Assembly (NCBI GenBank): GCA_027483345.1
Contig: JAIXUV010000034.1
Span: 1-64,000 of the forward strand
DNA: 64,000 bases
Direction of reading: 5' to 3'
From: Verrucomicrobiales bacterium
GTDB taxonomy: Bacteria > Verrucomicrobiota > Verrucomicrobiia > Limisphaerales > UBA9464
The number at the start of each line of letters is the position of its first letter. Position 1 is the stretch's first letter. Both the position numbers and the translations under genes were made by a program. Below are positions 1 through 9,727 of this stretch, one piece after another. The notes beneath the pieces were generated by a model that saw only the letters and a list, made by a program, of their open reading frames with translations, searched no databases and had not been told where the DNA came from.

Positions 1-2801
1 GCGGCGATCTTCGGAGGGATCCGCGTCGCGGCCGCCGACGGCGTCTGCGCGAGGTGGCTGACCAGCTTCAGTCGCTGGCTCTCGCCACCCGAGAGCGTGT
101 TGATCGGCTGACCCAACCGGAGGTAGCCCAGCCCGACCTCGTCCAGGAGACGCAGCTTCTCCACGGCACGGCGCGCCGGGCGCGAGTCGGGAAACCCCGA
201 GAGGAAAGCCACGGCATCCTCCACCGTCGCCTCCAGGAGGTCGGCCACGGACAACGCCTGTCCCGCTGGCGCGGTGATGCGGACACTGGCGACGTGCTCG
301 CGGAAGCGTCGGCCGTTGCAAGCCGGGCACCGGATGAAGATGTCGCTCAGGAACTGCATCTCGATCTTCTCGTGGCCCGCGCCGCGGCACTGTTCGCACT
401 GGCCGAGCTGCGAGTTGAAGCTGAAGTGTCCCGGCTGCAGACCGAGGGACTTCGCGACGTCGCTTGAGGCGAAGAAGTCGCGGATGTCATCGAACGCCCC
501 GATGTAGACCGCCGGATTCGAACGCGGCGTGCGGCCCAATGATGTCTGGTCCACCAGCACCACCGCACCGAGGTTCTCCGCCCCTTCCAGCTCCGCGGAG
601 GCCAGGGCTCCGGCAGCCTCGTCGAGGGACTCGCCATCGACCTCCTCCTCCAAGGCCTGCGCCGCACCGGTGCCCGCAAGCCGCGCCTGGAGCAGCGGCA
701 GCAGGGCCTCGCGGACGAGCGTGGACTTTCCGGAACCGCTGACGCCGCTGATGCCGACCAGCCTTCCCAAGGGGATCTCCACGGAGAGGTCCCGGAGGTT
801 GTTGGCCGTGACGCCCTTCAGACGCAGCGTCTCGGACCGGCCGGTGGCCGTGTATCGGCTCCGGGTCGGGAGGGCGTCTTCCATCGACATGGACGGCAGG
901 CTTGTCCCGATCGCCGACAGGGAGACCGGGCGGCGTCTTGGCAGCTCGATGCGGCGGCGTCCGGTGAGGAAGTCGGCGGTGAGCGAACCCTCGGCCCGGG
1001 CCAACTGCGAAGCGGGGCCTTGGAAGACGACCTGGCCGCCGGATTCACCATGGCCGGGACCGATGTCCACGATCCGATCCGCGGCCCGCATGACGGCGGA
1101 CTCGTGTTCGACGACGACGACCGTGTTCCCCAGGTCGCGTAGGCGCTCGAGGATCCGGATCAGCCGGACGGTGTCCCGGGCATGGAGTCCGACGCTCGGT
1201 TCGTCGAGCACGTACAGCGTGTTGACGAGGCGCGTCCCAAGGCAGGTCGTGAGGTTCACCCGTTCCGTCTCTCCGCCGCTCAGCGTGCGGGTGGCGCGGT
1301 CCAAGGTGAGATAGCCCAGTCCGACCTCGAGGAGGTAGTCGAGCCGCGTTCGCACCTCGCGGAGGGCCATCCCGACCGGATCGCGTCCGGAATGACGGGA
1401 TTGCTCCAGCAGTCGAAGGATCAGGACGGCAGCGTCGGCGACCGGCAACGCATAGAACCCGGCCAGGTCCATCGCCACGGTTTCACCCGGCGGCGTCCAT
1501 CGATAGAGAAGCGACTCCTGCTTGAAGCGCTTCCCTTCGCAGACGGTGCAACGCCGGTAGCTCCGATATCGGGCGAGCAGCACCCGCACGTGCATCTTGT
1601 AGGCCTTGCCTTCCAGCCACCGGAAATAGCCACGGACACCGTACCAGCTCTTCGGCCACGCGTTCTCCGGATCCTCCGGATCATGGCCCGGGTCGCCTTC
1701 CATCAACCACCGCTGCTGCGCTTCCGTCATGCGGTTGAACGGGACATCGGTGGGGATGCCCCGCTTCCGGGCCATCCTCATCATGTCCGCCTGGCACTCG
1801 GCGCCGGACTCGGTCTGCCAGGGCTTCACCACACCTTGGGAAAGCGACTTCGAGCGGTCCGGCAGCGCCAGGTCGGGATCGATGGAGATGACCCTTCCGA
1901 ACCCCTTGCACGCCGGGCAGGCGCCCACGGGATGGTTGAACGAGAAGAGCGCCGGCGTGGGCTCCGCGTACTCGAGGTCGCAGGCGGCGCAATGGTGTCC
2001 CTTGGAGAAATGGCCGACCGAGGACCAGAGCTTACCCCCGTCGGCGGAACCCAAGACCGTCAGGCGCCCCTGCCCGAAGTGGTAGGCCTGCTCGCACGCC
2101 TCGACGAAGCGGTTCCGCGAGCCGGATGCCATTCGGACCCGGTCGGCGACCACGGTCAGTCGTCCTGCGATACCCTTCGAGGACGACGCGGCGGCTTCTT
2201 CCACGCGCAGCACGGCGCCTCCGGCGACGATCCGCTGGAAGCCCTGCTTGGAAACCAACGCCAACTGCTCGGTGAGCGGGATCTTGTCCGAGAGCGGCAG
2301 GTCGAAGGCGACCAGCAGGTCCGCGCCGGCGGCCGAATCCTTGGAAACGCGCTCCCAAACCGCCTCGGGCGGCTCCCTACGGACGGGTCGGGCGCATTGA
2401 CGGCAATGGAGTCCCGCCAGATGCGGCCAAAGCACCTTCATGTGGTCGCACAGCTCGGTCATCGTGCCGACCGTGCTGCGGGTGGTCCGGACGGCGTTGC
2501 GCTGTTCGATCGCGATCGCGGGCGGGATGTTCTCGATGCGATCCACCGCCGGCTTGTCCATGCGGTCGAAGAACTGGCGGGCGTAGGGCGAGAACGTCTC
2601 GATGTAACGGCGCTGTCCCTCGGCGTAGAGCGTCTCGAACGCCAGCGAACTCTTGCCGGAGCCGCTGAGACCGGTGACCACGATCAGTTCACCGAGGGGA
2701 AGGTCGAGGTCGAAACCCTTGAGGTTGTTCTGACGGACACCGCGGAGACGGATGCAGTCGGGACGGGATTCGTGGGTGTCGGGACGTGCGGGATCCGGCA
2801 T
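1..2801 (-). CDS. uvrA: UvrA excinuclease subunit A, divergent type (3' end beyond window)
   Basis: Damage-recognition ATPase of UvrABC nucleotide excision repair. The frame is open from an ATG at 2801 to the left edge (933 codons), so the C-terminus is missing. Seen: Walker [10 protein letters not shown] at residues 44-52, first ABC signature LSGGETER at 507-514 followed by [13 protein letters not shown], second Walker [10 protein letters not shown] from 686, a Cys4 zinc module (CEQC ... CPAC), [11 protein letters not shown], and second signature LSGGESQR at 903-910. The insertion-domain region has further CxxC pairs (CRQC, CAAC) and [13 protein letters not shown]. The signature [11 protein letters not shown] and the long acidic insert after the second Walker A differ from E. 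coli-type UvrA, and the second signature lies further downstream than in a 940-residue UvrA. It could be the larger UvrA class or one half of a tandem UvrA as in Chlamydia; the window cannot tell. Confidence 0.93.
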   Translation of the reverse strand, partial: MPDPARPDTHESRPDCIRLRGVRQNNLKGFDLDLPLGELIVVTGLSGSGKSSLAFETLYAEGQRRYIETFSPYARQFFDRMDKPAVDRIENIPPAIAIEQRNAVRTTRSTVGTMTELCDHMKVLWPHLAGLHCRQCARPVRREPPEAVWERVSKDSAAGADLLVAFDLPLSDKIPLTEQLALVSKQGFQRIVAGGAVLRVEEAAASSSKGIAGRLTVVADRVRMASGSRNRFVEACEQAYHFGQGRLTVLGSADGGKLWSSVGHFSKGHHCAACDLEYAEPTPALFSFNHPVGACPACKGFGRVISIDPDLALPDRSKSLSQGVVKPWQTESGAECQADMMRMARKRGIPTDVPFNRMTEAQQRWLMEGDPGHDPEDPENAWPKSWYGVRGYFRWLEGKAYKMHVRVLLARYRSYRRCTVCEGKRFKQESLLYRWTPPGETVAMDLAGFYALPVADAAVLILRLLEQSRHSGRDPVGMALREVRTRLDYLLEVGLGYLTLDRATRTLSGGETERVNLTTCLGTRLVNTLYVLDEPSVGLHARDTVRLIRILERLRDLGNTVVVVEHESAVMRAADRIVDIGPGHGESGGQVVFQGPASQLARAEGSLTADFLTGRRRIELPRRRPVSLSAIGTSLPSMSMEDALPTRSRYTATGRSETLRLKGVTANNLRDLSVEIPLGRLVGISGVSGSGKSTLVREALLPLLQARLAGTGAAQALEEEVDGESLDEAAGALASAELEGAENLGAVVLVDQTSLGRTPRSNPAVYIGAFDDIRDFFASSDVAKSLGLQPGHFSFNSQLGQCEQCRGAGHEKIEMQFLSDIFIRCPACNGRRFREHVASVRITAPAGQALSVADLLEATVEDAVAFLSGFPDSRPARRAVEKLRLLDEVGLGYLRLGQPINTLSGGESQRLKLVSHLAQTPSAAATRIPPKIA

Positions 2802-3078
2802 CGGGCGGCCAAGCTATGGTCCGACCGTCGGGAGTCAATGCGGCGCCCCCATCTGCAAAGCGCCGAGCGCATGGACCGGTTCCCGCCCTGGAACGCGAAC
2901 CCCCCGGCATCCTTGGGACACCGGGGGTGCTCGGAATCTGGGTTCCAGGCTTCAATGAAGTCCGCCTCGGAACAGAAGCCGAATCACTGTGAGAGGATCG
3001 GTTTTGCCACTGAAGACCGGGAGGTCCCTTTCGCGGCCTTGCGGCTTCGCGTGCGGCTCCCTCCCGCCGGACTCCTCC

Positions 3079-3495
3079 TCAGGCCGGGATCTCGTCAGCG
3101 CGGAAGAAGCGCTTCACCTCGATCTCCGCGTTCTCAACGGAATCGGAGGCGTGCGCGATGTTGATCATGTTGGTCTCGCCGAGGTCGCCGCGGATCGTGC
3201 CCTTCGGCGCCTTGCGGCTGTCGGTGGGGCCGAGCAGGTCGCGGACGGTCGCGACGGCGTTCTCGCCGGAAAGGATCACGGCCAGGACCGGCTCCGACTT
3301 CATGAACTCCACGATCTCCGGGAAGAAGGGCTTCGAGGCGATGTGCGAGTAGTGTTCCGTGAGGAGCGCGTCGCTGAGACGGAGCACCTTGGCGGCCTGG
3401 ATCCGGAGTCCGGCCTTCTGGAAACGGTTCAGGACCTCGCCGGCGAGGTTCTTCTTCATGCAGTCCGGCTTGCAAAGGATGAGTGTGCGTTCCAT
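3079..3495 (-). CDS. ndk: Nucleoside diphosphate kinase
   Basis: Transfers the gamma phosphate of ATP to NDPs through a phospho-histidine, keeping NTP/dNTP pools balanced in the cytosol. The protein is 138 residues, normal for the family, and starts MERTLILCKPD, which matches the conserved beta1 strand and the Lys of ERTL.I.KPD. The frame is open 20 codons further upstream, but those residues do not look like Ndk, so the ATG at 3495 was chosen. The active-site His is H115 in NIAHASDS (usually N-I-I-H-G-S-D-S), so the residue before it is Ala and the one after is Ala rather than Gly. It lies upstream of uvrA on the same strand with a gap of about 280 bases. Confidence 0.96.
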   Translation of the reverse strand: MERTLILCKPDCMKKNLAGEVLNRFQKAGLRIQAAKVLRLSDALLTEHYSHIASKPFFPEIVEFMKSEPVLAVILSGENAVATVRDLLGPTDSRKAPKGTIRGDLGETNMINIAHASDSVENAEIEVKRFFRADEIPA

Positions 3496-3662
3496 CGGTC
3501 CGGAGAGCCTACACGCATCCCATCGGCCGCGTAAACGGCGTGTTTCAAAGTTCATCCAACCGTCACCCGGTTCCCGATCCGGCGCGCGGACGGGGCGTTG
3601 ACCGGACCACCGGACCTTCCTAGCGTGCCCGCAGTCGAAGGCTTCGGCCCGGACACATCCCC

Positions 3663-4634
3663 ATGAAGAACTCCCTCGAAACGCGGCTTGGAATCTTTTT
3701 CGCCGTCGTCGTCGTCGCCGCCTTCATCCTGTTCGAGATGGTCGGCGGACAGCGCTACTTCGCGAAGAGCATCCCGATCCGTGCCCGTTTCAACACCGCC
3801 GGCGACCTGAAGGCCGGGGATCCAGTGAAGCTCGCGGGCGTGGACGTCGGCAAGGTGCGCTCGATCCGGATCAGCTCCGGCAAGGTCGAGGTGCTCATGG
3901 ACGTCGATCCCGCGGCGGAGATCCGCACCGACAGCAAGGCGGTGATCAAGTTCACCGGGCTCATGGGACAGAACTTCGTGGCCATCGACTTCGGCAGCCA
4001 GAACTCCCCCACCCTCGCGCCGGACGCCATCCTCGAGACCAAGGAGCAGCCCGACCTTGCCGCGATCATGGCCAAGCTCGAGACGGCCGCCGACGGCATG
4101 CAGAACATGAGCAAGAGCTTCTCGGGCGAGGAGTTCGGCAAGTTGCTGGGGCCTCTGACCGAGTTGGTGAAGGACAACCAGCCCCGCATCGCGATGATCC
4201 TGGGCAACCTCCAGAACCTCACGACCACTTTGAACGACGGCAAGGGGACGCTCGGTCGCCTGATGAAGGAGGACACCCTCTACGCCAACACGCTGGTGGC
4301 CGTGACCAACCTCATGACGACCTCCGAGGACATGAAACTCACCCTGGCCGACGCCCGGAGGATCGTCGCCGGACTTCAGGAAGGCCGTGGAACCGTCGGG
4401 AAGCTGCTCGTCGACGAGTCCCTGTTCCGTGAGACGACCAACATGATGACCAACCTGCGCGAGATCACCGAGAAGATGAACCGCGGCAACGGGACGGTCG
4501 GGCAGCTCATCAACGACGACGCGTTCCTGAAGAACGTGAAGCTCACCCTGCAGAAGGTCGAGAAGGCGACGGAGACCCTCGAGGACGCCGGACCGCTCCA
4601 GGTGATCGGAACGGCGGCCGGCAGCATCTTCTGA
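3663..4634 (+). CDS. MlaD/MCE-domain lipid-transport protein
   Basis: Membrane-anchored MCE protein of 323 residues. A hydrophobic anchor occupies about residues 9-27 (GIFFAVVVVAAFILFEMV), followed by one MCE domain at about 38-112 (FNTAGDLKAGDPVKLAGVDV). In this family the MCE domain forms hexameric rings that carry phospholipids between inner and outer membrane. The rest is helical and carries three G-x-G-T-x-G-x-L repeats (GKGTLGRLM, GRGTVGKLL, GNGTVGQLI) spaced by about 50-60 residues, typical of MCE C-terminal helical regions. The usual partners MlaE (permease) and MlaF (ATPase) are not next to it. The FHA protein follows after about 70 bases and may be cotranscribed. The family call is firm; the cargo is inferred. 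Confidence 0.88.
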   Translation: MKNSLETRLGIFFAVVVVAAFILFEMVGGQRYFAKSIPIRARFNTAGDLKAGDPVKLAGVDVGKVRSIRISSGKVEVLMDVDPAAEIRTDSKAVIKFTGLMGQNFVAIDFGSQNSPTLAPDAILETKEQPDLAAIMAKLETAADGMQNMSKSFSGEEFGKLLGPLTELVKDNQPRIAMILGNLQNLTTTLNDGKGTLGRLMKEDTLYANTLVAVTNLMTTSEDMKLTLADARRIVAGLQEGRGTVGKLLVDESLFRETTNMMTNLREITEKMNRGNGTVGQLINDDAFLKNVKLTLQKVEKATETLEDAGPLQVIGTAAGSIF

Positions 4635-4703
4635 GGTTCGACGGAGCCCAAGGCTTCGTCCCGGTTCGGTCGCGGTGGGTCACGCTCCGTATTCCGAAAA
4701 GCC

Positions 4704-5327
4704 ATGAACCTGTACCGACTCAAGGGAAAGATCCACGGGGCCTCCTACGGACTGGGCTCCGGGCGGAACACCATCGGCCGATCCTCGGAGAACCTGGTAC
4801 GGATCCCGGACCCTTCGGTTTCCGGCGTCCACTGCGAGATCGAGATCGGGGAAACGGGAGTCGTCGTGCGCGACCTCCAGTCCACCAACGGCACGTTCAT
4901 CGACGGCCAACCGGTAGCCGAGTCTGCGATCCGGCCCGGACAGGTGCTCCAGCTGGGCACCGTGGCGTTGGTGCTGGAGGAGGAGTCGGTCACCATCGCG
5001 GTTCCGACACTGCCTTCCACGGCGGTGGAGGAGAACGGACCGAAGACCCTGGCCGACGGCACGTTGGCCTGCTCGCGGTTTCCGGAACTCCAGGCCGCGT
5101 TCCGTTGCACGAAGTGCCAGCGGCCCTTCCATGGAAGCGCCCTCAGGCAGGTCCGCCTCAGCTCGGGCCGGCTTCCCCTGCTCTTCTGTCCGGACTGCGA
5201 CGGCAAATGCGAGGTCATCCCCGGATTCAGCCGTTCCGGGGACTCCGGAAGCGTGCTGCTGAATCCGAGGAAGCTCCTGTCGCGGATCACCCAGACGATC
5301 CGTCTGGGTTGGCGCAAGCCCGAGTGA
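4704..5327 (+). CDS. FHA-domain protein with C-terminal Cys-pair (zinc-ribbon-like) module
   Basis: A 207-residue soluble protein. The FHA fold covers about residues 15-95: IGRSSENLVRIPD, VSGVHCEIE and LQSTNGTFIDG match the conserved GR-S-SxxH-NGT pattern of phosphothreonine-binding FHA domains. A linker leads to a second part with two CxxC pairs (CTKC and CPDC, about residues 136-176) that probably bind zinc. No membrane segment is evident. It lies between an MCE protein and the convergent symporter gene. FHA domains bind phosphothreonine partners, so a Ser/Thr kinase elsewhere in the genome is implied. The partner is unknown. Confidence 0.85.
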   Translation: MNLYRLKGKIHGASYGLGSGRNTIGRSSENLVRIPDPSVSGVHCEIEIGETGVVVRDLQSTNGTFIDGQPVAESAIRPGQVLQLGTVALVLEEESVTIAVPTLPSTAVEENGPKTLADGTLACSRFPELQAAFRCTKCQRPFHGSALRQVRLSSGRLPLLFCPDCDGKCEVIPGFSRSGDSGSVLLNPRKLLSRITQTIRLGWRKPE

Positions 5328-5352
5328 ACGGGCGCGGCCGGATCCGGATGGT

Positions 5353-7146
5353 TCAGTCGCGGATGCGGAGCCGGCTCATCTGGCCGGGCAGGATCCCGCC
5401 GCACACCGCCGCCACCACGACGGCGAGGGCCGCCTGGCCCCACTTGCCGTAGATGGCCCAGCCTCCGGCGAAGATCAGCGCCCAGATGCCGATGGAGGCG
5501 AGGATCGTGCAGACGATTCCCGGGACGATGTCCGATCGCTTGGACCACTCGAACTCGTGCATCTGGACCCGCTCGTGTTCGGCATCTTCCAGGACCCGCG
5601 CCCAGCCCTTCCCGCCCGGTTGGACCCGCTTGTAGAAGTCACGGAGCTTCTCCTCCTCGGTGGGCGTGGTCAGAACCGCGGTGAGGATCGAAGAGATGGT
5701 GGTCACCGCCACGCCGATCACCATGCGCCGGGCCTCGGACACCTCGCCGGCACTTCCCAACCGCCAGAAGGCCGCCATGCCGAACGAGACCAGCATGGCC
5801 ACGATCTCGGCCTGCGCGTTGATCCGCCACCAGAACCAGCGGAGGATCAGGACGAGTCCGGTGCCGGCTCCCACTTCCATCATGAGGTTGAAGTTGGAGA
5901 GCGCGTCCTGCATCTGGAGCGCCAGCGCACAGGAAGCCAGCATCAGCAGCACCGTGGAGATCCGTCCCAGCCAGACCTGCTGTCCGTCGGTCGCCTTGGG
6001 ATTGATGAACCGGGTGTAGATGTCGCTGACCACGATCGAGGAACCGTAGTTCACCTGGGTCGACATCGTGCTCATGTAGGCAGCGATCAGTGAGGCCACC
6101 ATGATCCCCATCAGCCCGGGCGGCAGGAAGGTCATCATCGCCGGATAGGCGAGGTCGTCCTGGATGATCTTCGGATCGAGGTGCGGGAACTTCGAGCGGA
6201 GCGAGGCGAGGTCGGGGAAGACCATCAGTGAGGCCAGTGCGACGAGGATCCAGGGCCACGGACGGACCGCGTAGTGCATCACGTTGAAGAAGAGGCAGGC
6301 GCCGACCGCGTGCTTCTCGTTCTTCGCCGCCAGGAGCCGCTGCGCCACGTAGCCGCCGCCGCCAGGCTCGGCGCCGGGGTAGTAGATGCTCCACCAGGTC
6401 ACCAGGAGCGGCACGAGGAAGACCGCCGTGACCAGGTCGGACGGAGCCGTCGCGAAGTCGGGGATGATGTCGAGCTTGGGACTGACGCGCGGGTCCGCCA
6501 GCAGGCGCTTGAGGCCGCCCACCTCCGGGAGACCGGTCACGAAGACCGCGGCCCAGATGGCGCCGACCATGGCGATCACGAACTGGACGAGATCCGTGAG
6601 CAACACGCTCGTGAGGCCGCCGGCCATGCTGTACGCGAGCGTCACCACCGAGGCGAGGGCAATGGTCTGAAGCGGATCCATTCCGAACATGACGCCCCCG
6701 ATCTTGATGGCCGCCAGGGTCACGTTGGCCATCACCAGGATGTTGAAGAAGATGCCGAGGTAGACCGCCCGGAAGCCGCGGAGGAACGCAGCGGGCCTGC
6801 CGGAATAGCGGAGCTCGTAGAACTCGATGTCGGTGAGCATGCCGCTCCGTCGCCAGAGCTTGGCGAAGAGGAACACCGTGCTGGTGCCGGTCAGCAGCAG
6901 CGCCCACCAGACCCAGTTCCCGAAGACGCCGTTCCGACGGACGATCCCCGTGACCAGGTTCGGCGTGTCCGCGGCGAAGGTCGTGGCGACCATCGAGGTG
7001 CCCAGAAGCCACCAGGGCATGGTCCGGCCGCTGAGGAAGTAGCTCTCGTAGTTCTTCCCCGCGGATTTGCCGGCGATGAAGCCGATCAGGAGGTAGACCG
7101 CGAACGCAGTGAGGATGATGACCCAGTCGATGGGGCGCAGTTGCAT
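5353..7146 (-). CDS. Sodium:solute symporter family transporter
   Basis: Inner-membrane Na+-coupled symporter (SSS family) of 597 residues with about 13-15 hydrophobic segments. The start MQLRPIDWVIILTAF at 7146 is followed at once by TM1; 25 more codons are open upstream but are basic and non-conserved, so they were left out. Family features include the early FLSGRTMPWW segment, ATTFAADTPNLVTG, and AYMSTMSTQVNYGSSIVVSDIY in the second half, which corresponds to the Na+-site Ser/Thr region. Substrate cannot be assigned; relatives carry sugars, sialic acid or other organic solutes. It is convergent with the FHA gene, about 25 bases between stops. Confidence 0.93.
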   Translation of the reverse strand: MQLRPIDWVIILTAFAVYLLIGFIAGKSAGKNYESYFLSGRTMPWWLLGTSMVATTFAADTPNLVTGIVRRNGVFGNWVWWALLLTGTSTVFLFAKLWRRSGMLTDIEFYELRYSGRPAAFLRGFRAVYLGIFFNILVMANVTLAAIKIGGVMFGMDPLQTIALASVVTLAYSMAGGLTSVLLTDLVQFVIAMVGAIWAAVFVTGLPEVGGLKRLLADPRVSPKLDIIPDFATAPSDLVTAVFLVPLLVTWWSIYYPGAEPGGGGYVAQRLLAAKNEKHAVGACLFFNVMHYAVRPWPWILVALASLMVFPDLASLRSKFPHLDPKIIQDDLAYPAMMTFLPPGLMGIMVASLIAAYMSTMSTQVNYGSSIVVSDIYTRFINPKATDGQQVWLGRISTVLLMLASCALALQMQDALSNFNLMMEVGAGTGLVLILRWFWWRINAQAEIVAMLVSFGMAAFWRLGSAGEVSEARRMVIGVAVTTISSILTAVLTTPTEEEKLRDFYKRVQPGGKGWARVLEDAEHERVQMHEFEWSKRSDIVPGIVCTILASIGIWALIFAGGWAIYGKWGQAALAVVVAAVCGGILPGQMSRLRIRD

Positions 7147-7671
7147 GGGTTTCGCGCGAGAATGAGGCACATGCAGGCTCCTGCCAATCCCGCGTTGCTT
7201 CCCTCGCGGTAGCCGAACCAAAAATCCGATGGAGGCAACCCAAGTTCACCCAGACGAGGAGGGCGCAGATACCGCGTCCCACGAAACCCATCCAACCCGG
7301 GTTTCGCCGGCGAACGCGCCGTGGATCACCCGTCTTTTCGTCTGCTCCACGAAGTTCATGCGATGCAACGGGGATGCGTCTGGACGAGAACCGCCGATTT
7401 GTGTCGGTGGGCCGGACCGCGTGAAGCCGGAACCCCCGCTCTCTCGGCATGCGCGCGAAAGCCCGATCCGGATCCCACGCCCTTGCGGTTCACGATCGTG
7501 CAGATCGGAACCGATGGATCGTCCGAGGACGCCCGAATGAGTCGGGTTTGACCCCATGGCCCGCGACCCTGAGAAGCCCGAGGTTCGGGATCAACTTCGG
7601 CTCCGTTCCGATTCCCGGCGGAGCGGGAGAATCCCTCTCTTGGGCAATTCGGTATCGATACACGACGACAT
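7147..7671. other. Gene-poor intergenic stretch
   Basis: Between the start of the minus-strand symporter and the CsbD gene. Both strands have short open frames, but all are arginine/proline-rich in the way of GC-rich noise and none looks like a protein family. No tRNA, riboswitch or repeat was recognised. It should hold the promoters for both flanking, divergently transcribed genes. Confidence 0.6.
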
Positions 7672-7878
7672 ATGACCAAACTCGAGATCAAGGGCGACTG
7701 GAACATCATCCAAGGCAAGCTGAAGCAGAAGTGGGCCAAGCTGACGGATGACGACCTCCGGTTTGTCGAAGGCAAGCAGGAGGAACTGATCGGGCGAATC
7801 CAGAAGCGCACCGGCGAGGCGCGGGAAGCGGTGGAGAAGGCCATCCACGAGTCTTCGACTTCCTGCTGCAAATGCTGA
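7672..7878 (+). CDS. CsbD-family stress protein
   Basis: Small soluble protein of 68 residues. The body matches the CsbD family: the start motif [20 protein letters not shown], then [21 protein letters not shown], the usual WNQ-x-GK / D-D-x-x-x-x-x-G-x-x-x-x-L-x-G-x-x-Q-x-x-x-G arrangement. CsbD-like proteins are induced by general stress in many bacteria, but their biochemical role is not known. The tail SSTSCCKC has three Cys in five residues, which is not typical of CsbD and may bind metal or be redox-sensitive. A dodecin gene follows 53 bases later. Confidence 0.9.
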   Translation: MTKLEIKGDWNIIQGKLKQKWAKLTDDDLRFVEGKQEELIGRIQKRTGEAREAVEKAIHESSTSCCKC

Positions 7879-7931
7879 TCCCGCCCCGGGCTTGCCAACC
7901 GGCAGGTCCCGGGCCTTCCCCGAGTTCCGCC

Positions 7932-8141
7932 ATGAAAGATCCGGTCTACAAGCTCATCGAACTCACCGGCACCTCCGACAAGTCCGTCGAGGAGGCCGTC
8001 GACAATGCGATCCGAAAAGCCGCCAAGACGGTCAACAACCTCCGCTGGTTCCAAGTGGTCGAGACCCGGGGCAGCATTGCGAAGGGTCGGGTCGAACACT
8101 GGCAGGTGACCATCAAGGTCGGATTCACCGTGGACGATTGA
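7932..8141 (+). CDS. Dodecin, flavin-binding protein
   Basis: A 69-residue protein of the dodecin family, which assembles into hollow dodecamers that store or buffer flavins (riboflavin, FMN). Seen: [23 protein letters not shown] at the N-terminus, the Trp of [13 protein letters not shown] that stacks on the isoalloxazine ring, and the C-terminal strand [12 protein letters not shown]. Start MKDPVYKL at 7932 fits the family length; the frame is open a little further upstream without resemblance to dodecin. Likely cotranscribed with the CsbD gene as a stress pair. Confidence 0.94.
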   Translation: MKDPVYKLIELTGTSDKSVEEAVDNAIRKAAKTVNNLRWFQVVETRGSIAKGRVEHWQVTIKVGFTVDD

Positions 8142-8515
8142 GGTCCGAGCCTGGGCCGTGGGCAGCGCTGGACGACCTTGGGAAATGGCTGCAGGCCCCA
8201 ATTGTGTCCCACTTCTCAGGAGACCGGTTTGGGAGGCGCGGAAAGGAGTCGAGACGCCGCGGATGCCTCAATCGGTCTCAAACCGCGGTGGAAGGGACGT
8301 TGTGGCCTCGGCCGGAGTAGAACCGACCATCCATGCCACATTCCCGAGACCGGCGGACGGCGGGACTCCATGCCTGCGAATCCGCGTCTCCGTCGCCTTC
8401 GCACTTCTCGCGGAGGAACCGTCCACCAGCAATGCGGAGCGGTCGGCGAATTCCTTGCCTCCCGCCCTGTGTCCCGCCTTGGTCTTCCCGTCCGGACTCG
8501 GCTAGTTTCGTCCCG
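8142..8515. other. Intergenic stretch before glycosyltransferase operon
   Basis: No convincing gene or RNA seen. The frame of the downstream glycosyltransferase is open through part of this stretch, but the residues are arginine/serine/proline-rich and unlike the family, so the gene was started at 8516. Probably contains the operon promoter. Confidence 0.55.
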
Positions 8516-9727
8516 ATGTCACCGAGGCGCATCCTCATCGCCGACCACGTCAGCAAGGTCCTTGGCGGGGCCGAGGTGAACGTGGTCGAGCTGCTGGGGC
8601 ATCCCGAACTGGCCCGTCGATGGCAGGTGACGGTCGCCTGCGCACCGGGCAGCCCGCTGGATTCCGCGCTGGCCGCCATGGGCGTGGACCGCGTTCCCTA
8701 CGGCTTCGCGCCGGCCCTGAACGAGCTTAGGGTGGTGGGACGTTCCTTCTCTCCCTGGGCCAAGGTGAAGGGCCTGCTGGAGCTCCAACGGGCCTCGGGA
8801 ACGCTCCGCGAACTCATCTCCCGCCTGAAGCCGGAGGCCGTCCTAACGCCGACCAACAAGGACCACTTCGCCGCAGGCGCCGCGGCCGCCCGTTCAGGGA
8901 TCCCCTCCGTCTGGTGGGTCAACGACCTGCTCACCCCGGAGTTCTTCGGATGGCCGGTCCGGCGGGCCTTCTCCCACAAGGCCCGCCGACTTGCCTCCCG
9001 CCTGGCTCCGGTGTCCCAGGCCGGAGCCGACGCCCTCGTCCAGTTGGGTGTCCCCCAGCAACGGATCCGGACGATCCTCAATGGCATCCCCCTCGACCGC
9101 TACGTCCGCGACGCTTCCCGGCCGCTCCGCACGCAACTCGACCTGGCGCCCGGGGAACCCCTCATCGGGGTCGTCGGAAGGATCACACCCTGGAAGGGCC
9201 AGGAACTCTTCCTTCGGATCGCCGAACAATGGATCGCCTCCGGACGCGCCGGACGTTTCGTCATCATCGGACGCGCCTTCAACGAAGACGCCCCCTTCGA
9301 ACAGCAGTTGCGGAGCCGCATCGCCCAAGCCCCGCTCCACGGACGCGTCTCCATGGTCCCCTTCCAAAGCGACATCGCCGCCGCGCTTTCCAGCCTCGAC
9401 GTCCTCCTCCACACCTCGCTGAAGCCGGAGCCCTTCGGAAGGGTGCTGATCGAGTCGATGGCGGTCGGGACTCCGGTGGTGGCCGCCGGTGCCGGCGGCG
9501 TCGCCGCGATCCTCACCTCGGACGTCGACGGCCTCGTCGTCCCACCCGGCGATGCCGCAGCCTACCTGAACTCGTTGCGGCGGCTGCTGGACGATGGCCC
9601 TGGCACCCGCCTTCTCACCGAGTCGGCACGGGAGACCGTCCGGAAACGCTTCAGCCTGGATCGCGTGTTCGGGGACTTCGAACGGCTGTTCGAGGAACTC
9701 GCCCAGACGGAAGGAATCCGCCGATGA
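8516..9727 (+). CDS. Glycosyltransferase family 4 (GT-B)
   Basis: A 403-residue nucleotide-sugar glycosyltransferase of the GT-B fold. The N-terminal acceptor-side domain begins RRILIADHVSKVLGGAEVNV with the usual GGAE loop; the C-terminal domain has GVVGRITPWKGQELFLRIA, then the E-x7-E motif region EPFGRVLIESMAVGTPVV that binds the donor nucleotide. No signal peptide. Its stop overlaps the start of the next gene (ATGA at 9724-9727), so the two are translationally coupled and head a block ending in an ABC exporter. Sugar donor and acceptor are not predictable. Confidence 0.92.
   Translation: MSPRRILIADHVSKVLGGAEVNVVELLGHPELARRWQVTVACAPGSPLDSALAAMGVDRVPYGFAPALNELRVVGRSFSPWAKVKGLLELQRASGTLRELISRLKPEAVLTPTNKDHFAAGAAAARSGIPSVWWVNDLLTPEFFGWPVRRAFSHKARRLASRLAPVSQAGADALVQLGVPQQRIRTILNGIPLDRYVRDASRPLRTQLDLAPGEPLIGVVGRITPWKGQELFLRIAEQWIASGRAGRFVIIGRAFNEDAPFEQQLRSRIAQAPLHGRVSMVPFQSDIAAALSSLDVLLHTSLKPEPFGRVLIESMAVGTPVVAAGAGGVAAILTSDVDGLVVPPGDAAAYLNSLRRLLDDGPGTRLLTESARETVRKRFSLDRVFGDFERLFEELAQTEGIRR

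Noticed and set aside
2899-2928. Imperfect hairpin (ACCCCCCGG / CCGGGGGT) between ndk and uvrA
   Set aside because: Long loop, one bulge and no T-run on the minus strand; not strong enough to call a terminator.
1182-3164. Long plus-strand frame opposite uvrA and ndk
   Set aside because: It covers motifs of UvrA and Ndk in reverse, and its translation resembles no protein family.
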